From Acholeplasma oculi (GTDB lineage: Bacteria > Bacillota_I > Bacilli_A > Acholeplasmatales > Acholeplasmataceae): DNA of 64,000 nucleotides. The notes beneath the pieces were generated by a model, which did not search any database, was not told the origin of the DNA, and worked only from the letters and a program-made list of their open reading frames with translations. The position numbers and the translations under genes were made by a program. Below, one piece after another: positions 63,429 through 64,000 of this stretch; position 1 is the first letter of the stretch; each line of letters begins with the position of its first letter. The stretch covers positions 186,001 to 250,000 of the forward strand of contig NZ_FUZK01000001.1 in the NCBI RefSeq assembly GCF_900166985.1, in the 5' to 3' direction.

Positions 63429-64000
63429 CTATTCACCACTTTTACCGTAGTTTTTTAGCACTCTAGCGGAAGGATCTTTAACATCTTTTAAACCTTCCCA
63501 TTCTGAATTTGGCATCCAAAAACCATTGATCAAATGCGCATGTTTTGGATAATATTTTTCAAATATTTCTCTATATAATAGTGATTCTTTTGAGATTGGT
63601 TGATGTTCTTGATATTTAAGTTTTCGATTCATAAATTCTTCATCAGAATAATGATTTTCAGCAAACTCTTTTAAATCATCTACCATAGAATGTCCAACAG
63701 CATCTGAAAATGCCGCTTTATCTCTATATAAAATACTCGCTGGCAATAAATTATCTTTTTCGAATGCTTTTCTTAATAAATATTTACCCATTTGATATAT
63801 ATTTATCTTATATTTAGGGTTTATAGCTAACACATATTTAACAAATGCCTTGTCTGCAAAAGGGACTCTTGCTTCTAATGAATGACATGAAATCGTTCGG
63901 TCTGCTCTTAAAACATCATACATATACAATTCTTCTATTCTTTTAACAGATTCTTTTTGGAATGCTTCAGGGTTAGGTGCATAATCGGTATATTTATATC
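63429..64000 (-). CDS. asnB: Asparagine synthetase (glutamine-hydrolysing), 3' part
   Basis: The C-terminal part of an asparagine synthetase B, open to the window edge so that the start and the N-terminal glutaminase domain lie outside. Visible residues (about 190) include the helical end of the synthetase domain: ELYMYDVLRADRT, SLEARVPFADKAFVKYVL and LLRKAFEKD, all typical of AsnB. The reading frame continues without stop through base 64000. The stop is followed directly by the DsbA-like gene. Confidence 0.93.
   Translation of the reverse strand, partial: YKYTDYAPNPEAFQKESVKRIEELYMYDVLRADRTISCHSLEARVPFADKAFVKYVLAINPKYKINIYQMGKYLLRKAFEKDNLLPASILYRDKAAFSDAVGHSMVDDLKEFAENHYSDEEFMNRKLKYQEHQPISKESLLYREIFEKYYPKHAHLINGFWMPNSEWEGLKDVKDPSARVLKNYGKSGE

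Noticed and set aside
1-64000. tRNA or rRNA genes, CRISPR arrays, prophage or intact insertion sequences
   Set aside because: None seen: no transposase, integrase or cas motif, no repeat-spacer pattern, and intergenic gaps (other than 1075-1870) are too short or already explained.

Overview
The window reads as chromosome of a wall-less Firmicutes-derived mollicute of the Acholeplasma type, close to A. laidlawii. It is AT-rich, Firmicutes-like families dominate, and TGA works as a normal stop codon (for example the lacI-type gene ending at 31992, and several ATGA gene overlaps), which argues against Mycoplasma and Spiroplasma. FtsZ and SepF are present but no cell-wall genes. A GH94 laminaribiose phosphorylase has been characterised from A. 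laidlawii, and a GH94 gene sits here inside a beta-glucan locus. The species name is an inference.

Region 1 (1-31,900) is housekeeping, nearly all on the minus strand in tightly overlapped operons. In window order these are: asparaginase; an 800-base stretch without a gene; an operon of a small membrane protein, pyrimidine-nucleoside phosphorylase, rsmD and a YneF protein; a lone plus-strand histidine phosphatase; pepV-thyA-folA-plsC-smr; an unknown membrane protein; a short SSB; a T-box-controlled ileS operon that continues into surE, an unknown gene, deoC, deoD and two M16 peptidases; ftsZ followed by ychF-yggS-sepF; tgt divergent from a preQ1-riboswitch-controlled queT; mutY; a nitroreductase; a TcyP-like symporter; and ppaX with two fused MacB-like ABC proteins.

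Region 2 (31,992-60,430) is the main accessory block: 17 consecutive minus-strand genes that together make a beta-1,3/1,6-glucan (laminarin-like) utilisation locus. Three lipoprotein glycosidases (GH16, GH3, GH30) can cut the polymer at the cell surface. Two solute-binding proteins and two permease pairs can import oligosaccharides. Inside the cell, a GH94 phosphorylase and a 1034-residue GH161/GH149-like phosphorylase can yield glucose-1-phosphate, helped by a cytosolic GH16 and a large GH3. A LacI-family regulator closes the 20-kb operon. Operator-like palindromes overlap the operon promoter near 52,200 and lie just downstream of the -10 box of the second promoter near 60,470. A DUF5696-like protein and an NHL-TPR-Yip1 membrane protein in the middle of the operon have no established role. 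No transporter ATPase is encoded in the locus, so a shared MsmX-type ATPase elsewhere is expected.

Region 3 (60,563-64,000) holds a DUF1538 membrane protein translationally coupled to two PII-like proteins (a plausible regulated transport system of unknown substrate), a DsbA/FrnE-like oxidoreductase, and the 3' part of an asparagine synthetase gene that runs off the window.

The most unusual observations are the phosphorolytic glucan locus with its uncharacterised members, a tRNA-guanine transglycosylase that has lost all four zinc ligands, the DUF1538/PII-like module, and three operator-like sites spaced by whole helical turns. I saw no tRNA, rRNA, CRISPR array or intact insertion sequence.
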